Shown here: piece after piece, positions 40,357 through 50,222 of the stretch
How positions within the stretch are numbered: position 1 is the stretch's first letter
Layout of the letters: each line of letters opens with the position of its first letter
Source: Jejuia sp049889775
GTDB lineage: Bacteria > Bacteroidota > Bacteroidia > Flavobacteriales > Flavobacteriaceae
DNA: 64,000 nucleotides
Assembly (NCBI GenBank): GCA_049889775.1
Contig: JBMHCT010000011.1
Span: 310,001 to 374,000, forward strand
Direction: 5' to 3'
Notes under the pieces: model-generated
Told to the model about the DNA's origin: nothing
Seen by the model: the letters and a program-made list of their open reading frames with translations, nothing else
Database searches by the model: none
Made by a program: the position numbers and the translations under genes

Positions 40357-42990
40357 ATGCAAATTCCGTCTCAATACGATGCTAGCAAGGTAGAAGATAA
40401 GTGGTATGATTACTGGATGAAACACAATTATTTTCATTCAACACCAGATGAAAGAGAGCCTTACACTATTGTAATTCCTCCGCCAAATGTTACTGGGGTT
40501 TTGCATATGGGACATATGCTGAACAATACCATACAAGATGTATTAATCCGTAGAGCTAGGTTACAAGGTAAAAATGCTTGTTGGGTACCAGGAACGGACC
40601 ATGCCTCAATTGCTACCGAGGCTAAAGTAGTGGCTAAACTTAAGGAGCAAGGTATTGATAAAAATGACCTAAGCAGAGAAGAATTTTTGAAACACGCTTG
40701 GGATTGGACGCATGAGTATGGTGGAGTAATTTTAGAGCAGCTTAAAAAATTAGGGTGTTCTTGTGATTGGGATCGTACTAAGTTTACAATGGATGACGAT
40801 ATGTCAGAAGCGGTAATTAAAGTTTTTGTCAATTTGTACAACAAAGGCTTAATTTATCGCGGTTATCGTATGGTGAATTGGGATCCTGAGGCAAAAACCA
40901 CTTTATCTGACGAAGAAGTAGAGTATGTGGATAAACAAGGTAAGTTATACCACGTTAATTATAAAATTGAAGGGTCTGATGAAGTTCTAACCATAGCTAC
41001 AACAAGGCCAGAAACCATTTTAGGGGATACTGCGATCTGTATAAATCCCAAAGACGAGCGTCATTTTAATTTGAAGGGAAAAAAAGCTATTGTACCTATT
41101 GCTAATCGCGCGATTCCAATTATCGAAGATGACTATGTAGATGTTGAATTTGGTACTGGTTGCTTAAAAGTAACGCCTGCACATGATGAAAACGATAAGG
41201 TTCTAGGGGATAAACATAATCTTGAAGTTATCGATATCTTCAATGAAGATGCTACATTGAATAGCTATGGATTGCACTATAAAGGTCAAGATCGTTTTGC
41301 TGTTAGAAAAGCCATAGTTAAAGAACTTGATGAACTTGGATTGATTTCAAAAATTGAAGATCATAGTAATCGAGTTGGAATTTCTGAAAGAACAAAGGCC
41401 ATTATTGAACCGAGATTAAGCGATCAATGGTTTTTAAAAATGGAAGATTTAGTGAAACCTGCAATTAAAGCAGTTTTACATGATGATGACATCAAGTTAT
41501 TTCCAAAGAAATTCGAAAATACGTATCGCCATTGGATGGAAAATATTCGCGATTGGAATATTTCGCGTCAGTTACTGTGGGGGCAACAAATTCCTGCATA
41601 TTACTATGGTGACGGGAAAGCCGATTTTGTTGTTGCTGAAAATATAGAGGAAGCCTTAAAATTAGCTCAAGAAAAGACTTCAAACGTCGAACTTCAAGCT
41701 TCTAACTTAAAACAGGATACAGATGCATTGGATACGTGGTTTTCTTCTTGGTTATGGCCTATGTCCGTTTTTGATGGTATTAGAAATCCAGAAAATGAGG
41801 AGATAAAATATTATTATCCAACAAACGATTTGGTGACAGGACCAGATATTTTATTCTTTTGGGTAGCACGTATGATTATTGCGGGTTATGAATTTAAAGA
41901 TGAAAAACCTTTTGAAAATGTATATCTCACTGGATTGGTAAGAGATAAGCAACGCAGAAAGATGAGTAAATCTTTAGGAAACTCTCCAGATGCGTTGAAA
42001 TTGATTTCTGAATATGGAGCCGATGGCGTTCGTGTTGGGTTGTTACTAAGTTCTGCTGCGGGTAATGATTTACTATTTGATGAAGCTTTATGTCAGCAAG
42101 GGAAAGCCTTTGGAAACAAAATTTGGAATGCATTTAGATTAGTACAAGGATGGGAAGTTGAAGCAAAAATACCGCAACCAGAAACTGCAAAAGTTGGTTT
42201 AGATTGGTATGAAGCTAAATTTCAAAAGGCATTAGTTGAAATTGAAGATCATTTTAGTAAGTATCGTTTGAGTGATGCGCTAATGACGATTTACAAATTG
42301 ATCATGGACGATTTTTCGTCTTGGCTATTGGAAATTGTTAAACCTGCTTATCAAAAACCAATTGATGCTAAAACATACCAAGCTATAATTGCTGCTTTTG
42401 AAGAAAACTTAAAAGTATTGCATCCGTTTATGCCTTTCTTAACTGAGGAAATTTGGCAGTATATTGCTGAAAGAACTCCAGAAGAAGCTTTGATAGTCTC
42501 AAAATGGCCTAAGAAAACTGAGGTAAACACGTCTTTAATTTCGGGATTTGAATTTGCTTCGGAAGTTATTTCAGGCATTAGAAATATTAGAAAGCAAAAA
42601 AATATTGCTTTTAAAGATACTATCTCGTTTTCCGTGATCAATAATGAAAAGTCAACGCATACGTTTGACGCTGTAATTAAAAAGTTGGGGAATTTAGAAC
42701 ATATGGATTACGTAAAAGAAGCAGTAGAAGGTGCATTGACGTTCCGTGTAAAATCCAACGAGTATTTTATACCTATGTCTGGTGCTATTGATGTTGAAGC
42801 TGAAATTAAAAAGTTAACAGAAGAGTTGAACTATACAGAAGGCTTTCTAAAATCTGTTCAGAAAAAACTATCTAACGAGCGTTTTGTAAACAATGCACCT
42901 GAGCAAGTTGTGGCTAGTGAAAAGAAAAAAGAAGCAGATGCCTTGGCTAAGATTGAAACAATCAAAGCTAGTTTAGCTAGTTTGAATTAG
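40357..42990 (+). CDS. valS: valine-tRNA ligase
   Basis: An 877-residue class I aminoacyl-tRNA synthetase. HIGH-type motif PPNVTGVLHMGHMLNN, editing domain around TTRPETILGDTA and GTGCLKVTPAHDEND, KMSKS in RRKMSKSLGNSPD, anticodon-binding helices, and the C-terminal ValS coiled coil (IKKLTEELNYTEGFLKSVQK). The ATG at 40357 (MQIPSQYDASKVEDKW) is the family start. The 3' end overlaps convergent pepT by 4 bp. Confidence 0.98.
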   Translation: MQIPSQYDASKVEDKWYDYWMKHNYFHSTPDEREPYTIVIPPPNVTGVLHMGHMLNNTIQDVLIRRARLQGKNACWVPGTDHASIATEAKVVAKLKEQGIDKNDLSREEFLKHAWDWTHEYGGVILEQLKKLGCSCDWDRTKFTMDDDMSEAVIKVFVNLYNKGLIYRGYRMVNWDPEAKTTLSDEEVEYVDKQGKLYHVNYKIEGSDEVLTIATTRPETILGDTAICINPKDERHFNLKGKKAIVPIANRAIPIIEDDYVDVEFGTGCLKVTPAHDENDKVLGDKHNLEVIDIFNEDATLNSYGLHYKGQDRFAVRKAIVKELDELGLISKIEDHSNRVGISERTKAIIEPRLSDQWFLKMEDLVKPAIKAVLHDDDIKLFPKKFENTYRHWMENIRDWNISRQLLWGQQIPAYYYGDGKADFVVAENIEEALKLAQEKTSNVELQASNLKQDTDALDTWFSSWLWPMSVFDGIRNPENEEIKYYYPTNDLVTGPDILFFWVARMIIAGYEFKDEKPFENVYLTGLVRDKQRRKMSKSLGNSPDALKLISEYGADGVRVGLLLSSAAGNDLLFDEALCQQGKAFGNKIWNAFRLVQGWEVEAKIPQPETAKVGLDWYEAKFQKALVEIEDHFSKYRLSDALMTIYKLIMDDFSSWLLEIVKPAYQKPIDAKTYQAIIAAFEENLKVLHPFMPFLTEEIWQYIAERTPEEALIVSKWPKKTEVNTSLISGFEFASEVISGIRNIRKQKNIAFKDTISFSVINNEKSTHTFDAVIKKLGNLEHMDYVKEAVEGALTFRVKSNEYFIPMSGAIDVEAEIKKLTEELNYTEGFLKSVQKKLSNERFVNNAPEQVVASEKKKEADALAKIETIKASLASLN

Positions 42991-44231
42991 TTTTTGTGTT
43001 TAGTTGCAACCAATTCTGCAATCTTACAAATTACTTCCGTAGCTTTAATCATGCTCTCAACAGGTACGTATTCATAGCGTCCATGAAAGTTATGGCCTCC
43101 AGCAAAAATATTAGGACAAGGCAACCCCATATAACTCAATTGAGACCCATCAGTACCGCCACGAATAGCTTTAATTAATGGTTCTACGTCTAAAGCTCTC
43201 ATTGCCTCTTCGGCAATATCTACAATATGCATCACAGGTTCAATTTTTTCACGCATATTGAAATATTGGTCTTTTATTTCAACAACAATTACTTCATTTC
43301 CATATTGGGAATTTAGTTCGTTCACTAGTTTTTTCATTACTTCTTTACGGGCTTCAAAGTGACGCTTGTCGTGGTCTCTAATAATATATTGAAGTATTGT
43401 TTCTTCAACATCGCCCTCAATATCATGTAGATGAAAAAAGCCTTCATAGCCTTCCGTATGCTCTGGCGTCTCAAGTCGAGGTAAAGAATTAATGAACTCC
43501 GTAGCAATGTGCATAGAGTTTACCATTTTACCTTTGGCATATCCCGGATGCACAATTTTACCTTTTATTTTAATTACAGCACTGGCAGCATTAAAATTTT
43601 CATATTCCAATTCACCAATTTGGCTGCCGTCCATGGTGTAGGCCCAATCTGCGCCAAATTTTTCCACATCAAATTTATGAGCGCCTCTACCTATTTCTTC
43701 ATCGGGTGTAAAACAAACCCTAATCTTTCCATGTTTTATCTCGGGATTATTAATAAGATATTCCATGGCTGAAACTATCTCGCAAATCCCCGCTTTATCG
43801 TCGGCTCCTAAAAGGGTAGTGCCATCTGTAGTAATTAAGGTTTGCCCGATATATAGTTTTAGATCTTCAAAATAATCAGGAGACAAAACGATATTTTGTT
43901 CTTTGTTTAAAAGAATGTCACCCCCATGATAGTTCTCAATAATTTGCGGCTTTACATTTGCTCCTGTGAAATCGGGTGAAGTATCAAAGTGTGAAATAAA
44001 ACCAATGGTAGGTACATCATCTTGCATATTACTGGGTAAAGTCGCCATAATGTATGCATTCTCATCAATAGAGACCTCTTGCATACCAATGTGTTTAAGC
44101 TCTTCTGCAAGTTTGTTAGCCAAATCCCATTGTTTTTCGGTGCTAGGTGTGGTGCTAGAATTTGAATCAGATTCAGTATCAATGATTACGTAGCTAATAA
44201 AACGTTTTATAAGGTGTTCTTTTGAAATCAT
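42987..44231 (-). CDS. pepT: peptidase T (tripeptidase)
   Basis: A 414-residue M20B dizinc aminotripeptidase. Ligand motifs FISHFDTSPD, TLLGADDKAGICEI, FTPDEEIGRGAHKFD (the general base EE) and IRGGTDGSQLSYMGLP, then GGHNFHGRYEYVP near the C-terminus. Cytosolic; it releases the N-terminal residue of tripeptides. Length matches the family (about 410). Confidence 0.97.
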   Translation of the reverse strand: MISKEHLIKRFISYVIIDTESDSNSSTTPSTEKQWDLANKLAEELKHIGMQEVSIDENAYIMATLPSNMQDDVPTIGFISHFDTSPDFTGANVKPQIIENYHGGDILLNKEQNIVLSPDYFEDLKLYIGQTLITTDGTTLLGADDKAGICEIVSAMEYLINNPEIKHGKIRVCFTPDEEIGRGAHKFDVEKFGADWAYTMDGSQIGELEYENFNAASAVIKIKGKIVHPGYAKGKMVNSMHIATEFINSLPRLETPEHTEGYEGFFHLHDIEGDVEETILQYIIRDHDKRHFEARKEVMKKLVNELNSQYGNEVIVVEIKDQYFNMREKIEPVMHIVDIAEEAMRALDVEPLIKAIRGGTDGSQLSYMGLPCPNIFAGGHNFHGRYEYVPVESMIKATEVICKIAELVATKHKN

Positions 44232-44327
44232 TCAATGTAATTTGATATTACAATTTACGACTATTTCCCAAGAAATTTAAGAACTTTGAATAAGGAGTTT
44301 CCATTTTTTATTTACAAGTTTTCGAAC

Positions 44328-44335
44328 TATTTTTG
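44328..44335 (+). promoter_or_regulatory. -7 box of pyrD
   Basis: TATTTTTG is a perfect TAnnTTTG match 14 bp before the pyrD start codon. Confidence 0.5.
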
Positions 44336-44349
44336 CACAAATATTACAG

Positions 44350-45381
44350 ATGTACAAAGCACTTTTAAGGCCTATATTTTTTGCTTTCGATCCAGAAAAA
44401 ATTCATCATTTTACATTTAGTTTAATTAAAATCACTTCTAAAATTCCTGGATTATCAGCTTTATATAGAGGCTTATATCAAATAAATGATAAAAGACTTG
44501 AACGAGAGGTTTTTGGATTAAAATTTAAAAACCCTGTTGGGTTGGCAGCTGGTTTTGATAAAAATGCAGTATTGTACAATGAACTTGCCAATTTTGGTTT
44601 TGGTTTTATAGAAATTGGAACTGTAACACCCAAAGGACAAGCTGGAAATCCTAAAAAGCGTTTGTTCAGACTTAAAAGTGATAAAGGTATCATTAATAGA
44701 ATGGGCTTTAATAATGAAGGTTTGGAGGCAGCGATTGAGCAATTGAAGAAAAATAAGGGCAAATTAATTATTGGAGGTAATATTGGTAAAAATACTGCGA
44801 CACAACCAGAGGATTATACCAAAGATTATCTACAGTGTTTTAACGCTTTACATCCTTATGTTGATTATTTTGTGCTTAACGTAAGCTGTCCTAATGTGGG
44901 TAGTCATGCAAAATTGAATGACAAAGATTATCTAGAGGAACTTATTGGCGAAGTTCAAAAAGCCAATAAACGTTTTGAAATTGAAAAACCCATTGTTTTA
45001 AAAATTGCGCCAGATTTAAACGATGGCCAACTAGATGAAATTATAGAATTAGTAATCGATACCAAATTAGATGGAGTAATTGCTAGTAATACATCTACGG
45101 ACAGAGCAGGACTAAAAGCGACAAAGGAAACTCTAGAAGCAATTGGAAATGGAGGTTTAAGCGGACAACCTATAAAAGCGAAAAGTACTAGAGTTATTAA
45201 ATATCTTTCAGAGAAAAGTAATAAAGCATTTCCAATAATTGGTGTTGGCGGTATACATTCTGAAGTAGACGCACTGGAAAAACTAAATGCTGGAGCAGAT
45301 TTGATACAAATTTACACAGGCTTTATTTATGAAGGCCCGTCAGTAGTTAAACGTATTAATAAAGCGATACTTTCTGCTTAA
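44350..45381 (+). CDS. pyrD: quinone-dependent dihydroorotate dehydrogenase (class 2)
   Basis: A 343-residue FMN enzyme of pyrimidine synthesis, peripheral on the inner membrane. It has the class-2 N-terminal helical extension (residues 1-40), NPVGLAAGFDKNA, FIEIGTVTPKGQ, INRMGFNNEG, catalytic-serine region NVSCPNVG, and GVIASNTSTDR. Phosphate-binding GVGGIHSEVDA and IQIYTGFIYEGP close it. Monocistronic. Confidence 0.98.
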   Translation: MYKALLRPIFFAFDPEKIHHFTFSLIKITSKIPGLSALYRGLYQINDKRLEREVFGLKFKNPVGLAAGFDKNAVLYNELANFGFGFIEIGTVTPKGQAGNPKKRLFRLKSDKGIINRMGFNNEGLEAAIEQLKKNKGKLIIGGNIGKNTATQPEDYTKDYLQCFNALHPYVDYFVLNVSCPNVGSHAKLNDKDYLEELIGEVQKANKRFEIEKPIVLKIAPDLNDGQLDEIIELVIDTKLDGVIASNTSTDRAGLKATKETLEAIGNGGLSGQPIKAKSTRVIKYLSEKSNKAFPIIGVGGIHSEVDALEKLNAGADLIQIYTGFIYEGPSVVKRINKAILSA

Positions 45382-45389
45382 AACAAAAA

Positions 45390-46556
45390 CTATTTAATAA
45401 ATCTTTTTGTAACCTTAGTTTCGGCATTACTAAGTGTTAGAAAGTAGCTTCCTGAAGGTAGTTGACTTACGTTTATAGCGTCTTTGGTACTAAAACCTTG
45501 AAATAAGATTTGCCCAGAAAGATTAGTAATCTCAAATTGAAGCGTTTCATTAAGAAAAGTATCTCTTTGGATAAAGATTTGGCCATCTCTAACTGGGTTA
45601 GGATAGATTTTTACATTCTCTAAACCTTCAGTGGTAGTTGTACTAACTTCAACATGTTCAAAAATATCATCTTTTACGGTTAAATAGTACCCGTACATTC
45701 TTGCATACTGACCAGTTGTGAAATGATCTCTACAAGATTTTCTCGAATAAGACATTACATTTCCAGTATCGGGACTATAAAAATCGCCATTAGCATCTTT
45801 TAATCCTCCCGTATAATTACAATTACCGTCAACATTGTCGTCAGATAATCCAGGATCTGCAGGTGTATCACAAATACCATCACCTGTAGTATCACAGTTC
45901 TCTCCATTTACAAGTTCAGCAGTACCATTTCCATTTCCATGAGTGTGGACTAACGAAAAGAAATGACCAATTTCATGTGTCAAGGAAGATCCGTTAACCG
46001 CGCAGCTATTTTTCAAAATGATAATGTTTTTATTACTAAAACTATCCAAATTATAACCGCAAATACTGCTACCAGAACTATTTACAACTTCGTCTGCTAA
46101 ATATACATTAAGTGTACCTTCCGAATAACTATCTAAAAGAACTTCTTCGTTACCTTTGGTTAAATGATTTAAACTATCGTCATCAATGAAGTCGATACCG
46201 CCAAAAGCATAAAAATTCACATAAACTTCTTCGAAAATGGCGTTGACTTCAGCCAAAGCGTTTTCAATACTTGATTTCCTTAGTCCACCATGACCATTGG
46301 AATCACGAATAACGTGAAATTTAACTGGAATAAGTTGTGTTTGAATTTTGGATTGAGCGGATTTAGAAGTTTGTGCATTAAAAAAAAGCTGCTCGTGTTT
46401 TTTTATTTCTTCCTTTTTAGATGGCGCTAACCCTTCAATTTTGTTGTAACCACTATTGGCACAGTAATCAAATAATTGACTTTGTGCGTCGACCTTGGTT
46501 AAATTCATTATTGCAAATACAATAATAAATGTATAGGTATATTGAAATATTTTCAT
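45390..46556 (-). CDS. secreted M43-family metalloprotease with T9SS sorting domain
   Basis: A 388-residue protein. A signal peptide (about 1-24, ending VDAQ) is followed by a pappalysin-like (M43B) domain with zinc motif HEIGHFFSLVHTHG and Met-turn VMSYSRKSC. Near the end, GENCDTTGDGICDTPADP is the conserved calcium/disulfide segment of this family. The C-terminal 75 residues (KIYPNPVRDGQ ... LPSGSYFLTL, ending VTKRFIK) are a type A T9SS sorting domain. It is therefore exported through type IX secretion. Confidence 0.95.
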   Translation of the reverse strand: MKIFQYTYTFIIVFAIMNLTKVDAQSQLFDYCANSGYNKIEGLAPSKKEEIKKHEQLFFNAQTSKSAQSKIQTQLIPVKFHVIRDSNGHGGLRKSSIENALAEVNAIFEEVYVNFYAFGGIDFIDDDSLNHLTKGNEEVLLDSYSEGTLNVYLADEVVNSSGSSICGYNLDSFSNKNIIILKNSCAVNGSSLTHEIGHFFSLVHTHGNGNGTAELVNGENCDTTGDGICDTPADPGLSDDNVDGNCNYTGGLKDANGDFYSPDTGNVMSYSRKSCRDHFTTGQYARMYGYYLTVKDDIFEHVEVSTTTTEGLENVKIYPNPVRDGQIFIQRDTFLNETLQFEITNLSGQILFQGFSTKDAINVSQLPSGSYFLTLSNAETKVTKRFIK

Positions 46557-46847
46557 TTTTGAGGCAAATATTGATGTAAAATTATAGATGTAAAGCCCCT
46601 TAGTCTAAAAAAAACGTTAAAACCCAAATTATAATCGTTTATCTCTGTACAATAGATTTTTATGCCAATAAAGAGTAGTTTTTTTCGATAAACTACTTAA
46701 TTCTCGCGCCTTATAGTCGGTGTCATGTAGTGGATTTACCCATTATTTATGCGGATTATCCCATTTTTATATATTTATTGGCACACTATGGTTTGTTTAA
46801 ACTTCACTAAATAGTAGTATTTTTATGCACTTTATGTTTTGAATTTT
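46557..46847. other. intergenic gap, no feature assigned
   Basis: About 290 AT-rich bases between the divergent M43 protease and HMG-CoA-lyase-like genes. No gene, RNA or clear hairpin was recognised. AATATTTG on the minus strand near 46570 is one base from a -7 box. Confidence 0.5.
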
Positions 46848-47711
46848 ATGTCTAAACCGATAAAAATTATTGAATGCCCACGTGATGCTATGCAAGGAAT
46901 AAAACGATTTATTCCAACGGAACAAAAAGTGCAGTATATTCAATCACTTTTAAGAGTAGGTTTTGATACCATAGATTTTGGGAGTTTTGTGTCGCCAAAA
47001 GCAATTCCACAAATGGTCGATACTGCTGAGGTTTTATCAAAGCTAGATTTAAGTAAAACTACAAGTAAGCTTTTGGCAATTATTGCAAATGTTAGGGGCG
47101 CTAATGATGCTAGTAAACATAAAGAAATAGATTATTTAGGATATCCATTTTCCATTTCAGAAAATTTCCAGATGCGGAATACACATAAGACCATTGCTCA
47201 ATCTGTTGATGTGCTTTCTGAAATTATTGAAATAGCGGATACGTCAAGCAAAGAATTAGTTGTTTATGTTTCCATGGGCTTCGGAAATCCTTATGGGGAT
47301 CCTTGGAATGTGGATATAGTAGGAGAGTGGACTGAGAAATTGGCTAGCATGGGTGTTCAAATTTTATCCTTAAGTGATACCGTGGGGAATTCTAACCCAG
47401 AAAGTATTGATTATTTATTTTCTAATTTAATTCCAAGATATCCGGATATAGAATTTGGTGCCCATTTACATACCACACCTTCTTCTTGGTTTGAAAAGGT
47501 AGATGCGGCCCATAATGCAGGATGTATCAGATTTGATGGCGCTATACAAGGTTTTGGTGGCTGCCCAATGGCAAAGGACGAACTCACTGGCAACATGCCA
47601 ACCGAAAAACTATTATCTTATTTCACTTCAAAACAAAAAAACAATTTGAATGCCTTAAGTTTCGAGAGTGCCTACAACGAAGCTTCCAAGATTTTTAATC
47701 ATTATCATTAA
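46848..47711 (+). CDS. hydroxymethylglutaryl-CoA lyase-like enzyme
   Basis: A 287-residue TIM-barrel of the HMGL-like family. IIECPRDAMQG carries the R-D metal-binding pair, FDTIDFGSFVSPKAIPQM matches the family, metal-site H-x-H is in FGAHLHTT, and the glycine-rich cysteine loop is in FGGCPMAKDELTGN. The reaction would split HMG-CoA to acetoacetate and acetyl-CoA in leucine degradation. The ATG at 46848 is preferred to an in-frame TTG nine bases earlier. Confidence 0.92.
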   Translation: MSKPIKIIECPRDAMQGIKRFIPTEQKVQYIQSLLRVGFDTIDFGSFVSPKAIPQMVDTAEVLSKLDLSKTTSKLLAIIANVRGANDASKHKEIDYLGYPFSISENFQMRNTHKTIAQSVDVLSEIIEIADTSSKELVVYVSMGFGNPYGDPWNVDIVGEWTEKLASMGVQILSLSDTVGNSNPESIDYLFSNLIPRYPDIEFGAHLHTTPSSWFEKVDAAHNAGCIRFDGAIQGFGGCPMAKDELTGNMPTEKLLSYFTSKQKNNLNALSFESAYNEASKIFNHYH

Positions 47712-47768
47712 TTAAGAAAGCACCAAAAAAATAATGATTTCTAACTTCAAAGAACTAAAAAGTAATAG

Positions 47769-49991
47769 CTAAAATCTAAATTCTAAGCCAGCATATGCTC
47801 CAAATGGATGTCCTGGACGTAAACCTGCCGGAACTCTGGATACTGCATATGTCTCATCTAAAAGGTTAATAATGTTTCCAGTAATACTTAAGTGGTTATT
47901 TATATGATATTTGCCCGAAAAATCTAATATAAAGTTTGATGTAACTCCATTTTCATCAGTTATTTTTTCATTACCCGCTGTAGTTCTAAACGCACCGTTA
48001 AAGCGTCCGTTTATATTAAGTTCAAATGATTTATGCTCAAGACCAATGGATGTATTAAATTGATGCTTCGCTATATAAGGCAATTCATCACCTTCCGTCA
48101 CTTCTCCCCACAAATCATCATCACTACCAAAACTATTCAAAAATTCAGTATCAGTATATGTATAGCCTAATGTTAGCGGTAAACTAAACCGTGTGTTCCT
48201 TTCTAAAAGATCATAATTCAATAATACCTCTAAACCTCTTACTGAAACTTCACCAGCATTAAACTGATCTAGGGAACCAGTGCCACCTGTTGCGGCTAAA
48301 TCACTTCCTAAAAGATTACTATAGTGATTGTAGAATACTACCAAATCTCCTCTTAGCCCTTTGTAGTTGAAACGGGACCCTATTTCATAATTGATACTTT
48401 CTTCAGACTCTTGATCTGGAGAATTCCCGGGAGGGGAGAACCCTTTGTGAACGCCACCGTAAACAGAAGTGTAAGCATTGAATTTATAATTGAACCCTAT
48501 TCCGGGAATAAAAATATCTACTTTATTTTCCCTTTCAACCAAATTTCGTCCTGATCTACTCGGGTCTTCTTTTCCAAAGTCTTCCCTCTTCAAAACCATA
48601 TTTTCATATCTCAAACCAGGAGTCAATGTCAGCTTGTTATACTTAAATTTATAAAGTATGGAACCCGCGAATGCATTGGCGCTACTAACCCTGTTGGAAT
48701 CGCTACCACCAGCACCATTAGAGGTGAGATTCATTTCACCATTCAATATGTTATATCCATCTTTCCATTGAAAACGATCTTCTTCATCATAATGATAACG
48801 CAATCCAATTTCAAGATCGTGGAATGTATTTGCTCCAAACCAATGAATATCGAATTTTGTTTGTATACCCTTAGAAACATATCTTCTATTATTAGCCTTT
48901 AATACTATGGCGTCATCATCAGAGTTTGCGCTTCCGTTCACTATTGCAAAATGATTTGGATAGGTTTCAGGATTATCAACAATTGAAGAAATACCTATCT
49001 TATCTCCATTAAAGATGATGTCGTTTAACTTATACCAGTTTCTGGAAAATCCATTGTAATAACCGTCAGTGGTAATTCTGAAGTTTTTTGAAAACTCCAA
49101 TTCATGACTCACAGTAAATTGTATGTGATCGTTTGTCATTTTATCATCCTGCGAGGTAGCATATCGACTAAAAGGATTAGTGGCAAAGTCATCTTGAGAC
49201 AACCCTAAATATGTTTCGTTTGAAACTTCGTCAGAATATTGAAACTTAAATTTCAACGCTTGTCGTATAGCTGCTTCTCTACTACTATTTAATCTAAATT
49301 TAGCTACGAAGTCGTTCTTATCAAAACCAGTATTACTTGCATCAGGTAAATCTTTAAAACCATCAGAGTTAAAGTTCAGGTATTCAAACGAATAGCCAAA
49401 GTTGTCATTGCTATCTCCAATTTTTGCATGAACTTGCCCCGTATTAAAACTTCCATAATTTGCTCTTACAGCTCCTTGTAAAGTATTAGGAATTTGATTG
49501 CTAACAAGATTAATTGCGCCTCCAGTTGTAAACGGACCATATTGGATTTGACTACTACCTTTTAAAATCTCTACAGCCTGCATTCTTGCTACTGAAGGGA
49601 AGTAATATGCTGCTGGCGCACTGTATGGAGCGGGAGCAATTAAAACACCATCTTCCATTACAGATATTTTGGCACTTCGCTCAGGAGATGTGCCTCTTAA
49701 ACTAATGTTAGGTCTTAGTCCAAATCCGTCCTCTTCATAGATATTAACACCTGGAACGGATCGCAGTACTCTATTTATATCGGCATAATTAAATTTCGCC
49801 AATTCTTTCGGAGAGATATAATAGGATGAACCTGTTCTGTTTTTGGCCTCATATTTATTACCAAAAATGACTTGCGTACTAATTAATACTTGATCTAACT
49901 TTTGAATGGAATCTTGCTGTTTTTCTCTTGTTTCTTGAGCAAAAAGAACACTTGTAATAAGTAAGGCCAATAGGGTAAATTTAATATTCAT
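47769..49991 (-). CDS. TonB-dependent outer-membrane receptor (FecA-like)
   Basis: A 740-residue protein. The signal peptide (1-18) is followed directly by a TonB plug (about 45-150: VLRSVPGVNIYEEDGFGLRP, IQYGPFTTGGAINLVSN) and a 22-strand barrel, ending with a terminal F (AGLEFRF). There is no carboxypeptidase-regulatory domain between. The SLRGTSPERSAKISVMEDGV segment is characteristic of Fe(III)-dicitrate/siderophore receptors. Ferric-chelate uptake is likely, but the ligand is unproven. Confidence 0.93.
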   Translation of the reverse strand: MNIKFTLLALLITSVLFAQETREKQQDSIQKLDQVLISTQVIFGNKYEAKNRTGSSYYISPKELAKFNYADINRVLRSVPGVNIYEEDGFGLRPNISLRGTSPERSAKISVMEDGVLIAPAPYSAPAAYYFPSVARMQAVEILKGSSQIQYGPFTTGGAINLVSNQIPNTLQGAVRANYGSFNTGQVHAKIGDSNDNFGYSFEYLNFNSDGFKDLPDASNTGFDKNDFVAKFRLNSSREAAIRQALKFKFQYSDEVSNETYLGLSQDDFATNPFSRYATSQDDKMTNDHIQFTVSHELEFSKNFRITTDGYYNGFSRNWYKLNDIIFNGDKIGISSIVDNPETYPNHFAIVNGSANSDDDAIVLKANNRRYVSKGIQTKFDIHWFGANTFHDLEIGLRYHYDEEDRFQWKDGYNILNGEMNLTSNGAGGSDSNRVSSANAFAGSILYKFKYNKLTLTPGLRYENMVLKREDFGKEDPSRSGRNLVERENKVDIFIPGIGFNYKFNAYTSVYGGVHKGFSPPGNSPDQESEESINYEIGSRFNYKGLRGDLVVFYNHYSNLLGSDLAATGGTGSLDQFNAGEVSVRGLEVLLNYDLLERNTRFSLPLTLGYTYTDTEFLNSFGSDDDLWGEVTEGDELPYIAKHQFNTSIGLEHKSFELNINGRFNGAFRTTAGNEKITDENGVTSNFILDFSGKYHINNHLSITGNIINLLDETYAVSRVPAGLRPGHPFGAYAGLEFRF

Positions 49992-50188
49992 TTTATTTAG
50001 ACTTATTAAAAATAAGGTTTAAAATTCGCTACAAAAATAGAAATGAATTTTGCTTCGGCAAAGCTTATTTAGAATAAATAAAAATAATTTTTTTAAGGAT
50101 TTGGTAGTCAATGTTATAGAAAACAAACTTTACAATTTGTTAATTTCGAAGAGCGAATATATTGGACTTAATACTGATAAAAAAGTAG

Positions 50189-50196
50189 TATATTTG
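50189..50196 (+). promoter_or_regulatory. -7 box of guaB
   Basis: TATATTTG is a perfect TAnnTTTG match. The 26 bases that follow contain an inverted repeat, GCAATTA (50200-50206) with TAATTGC (50213-50219), ending 3 bases before the ATG. Confidence 0.6.
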
Positions 50197-50222
50197 CACG
50201 CAATTATAATCGTAATTGCATC

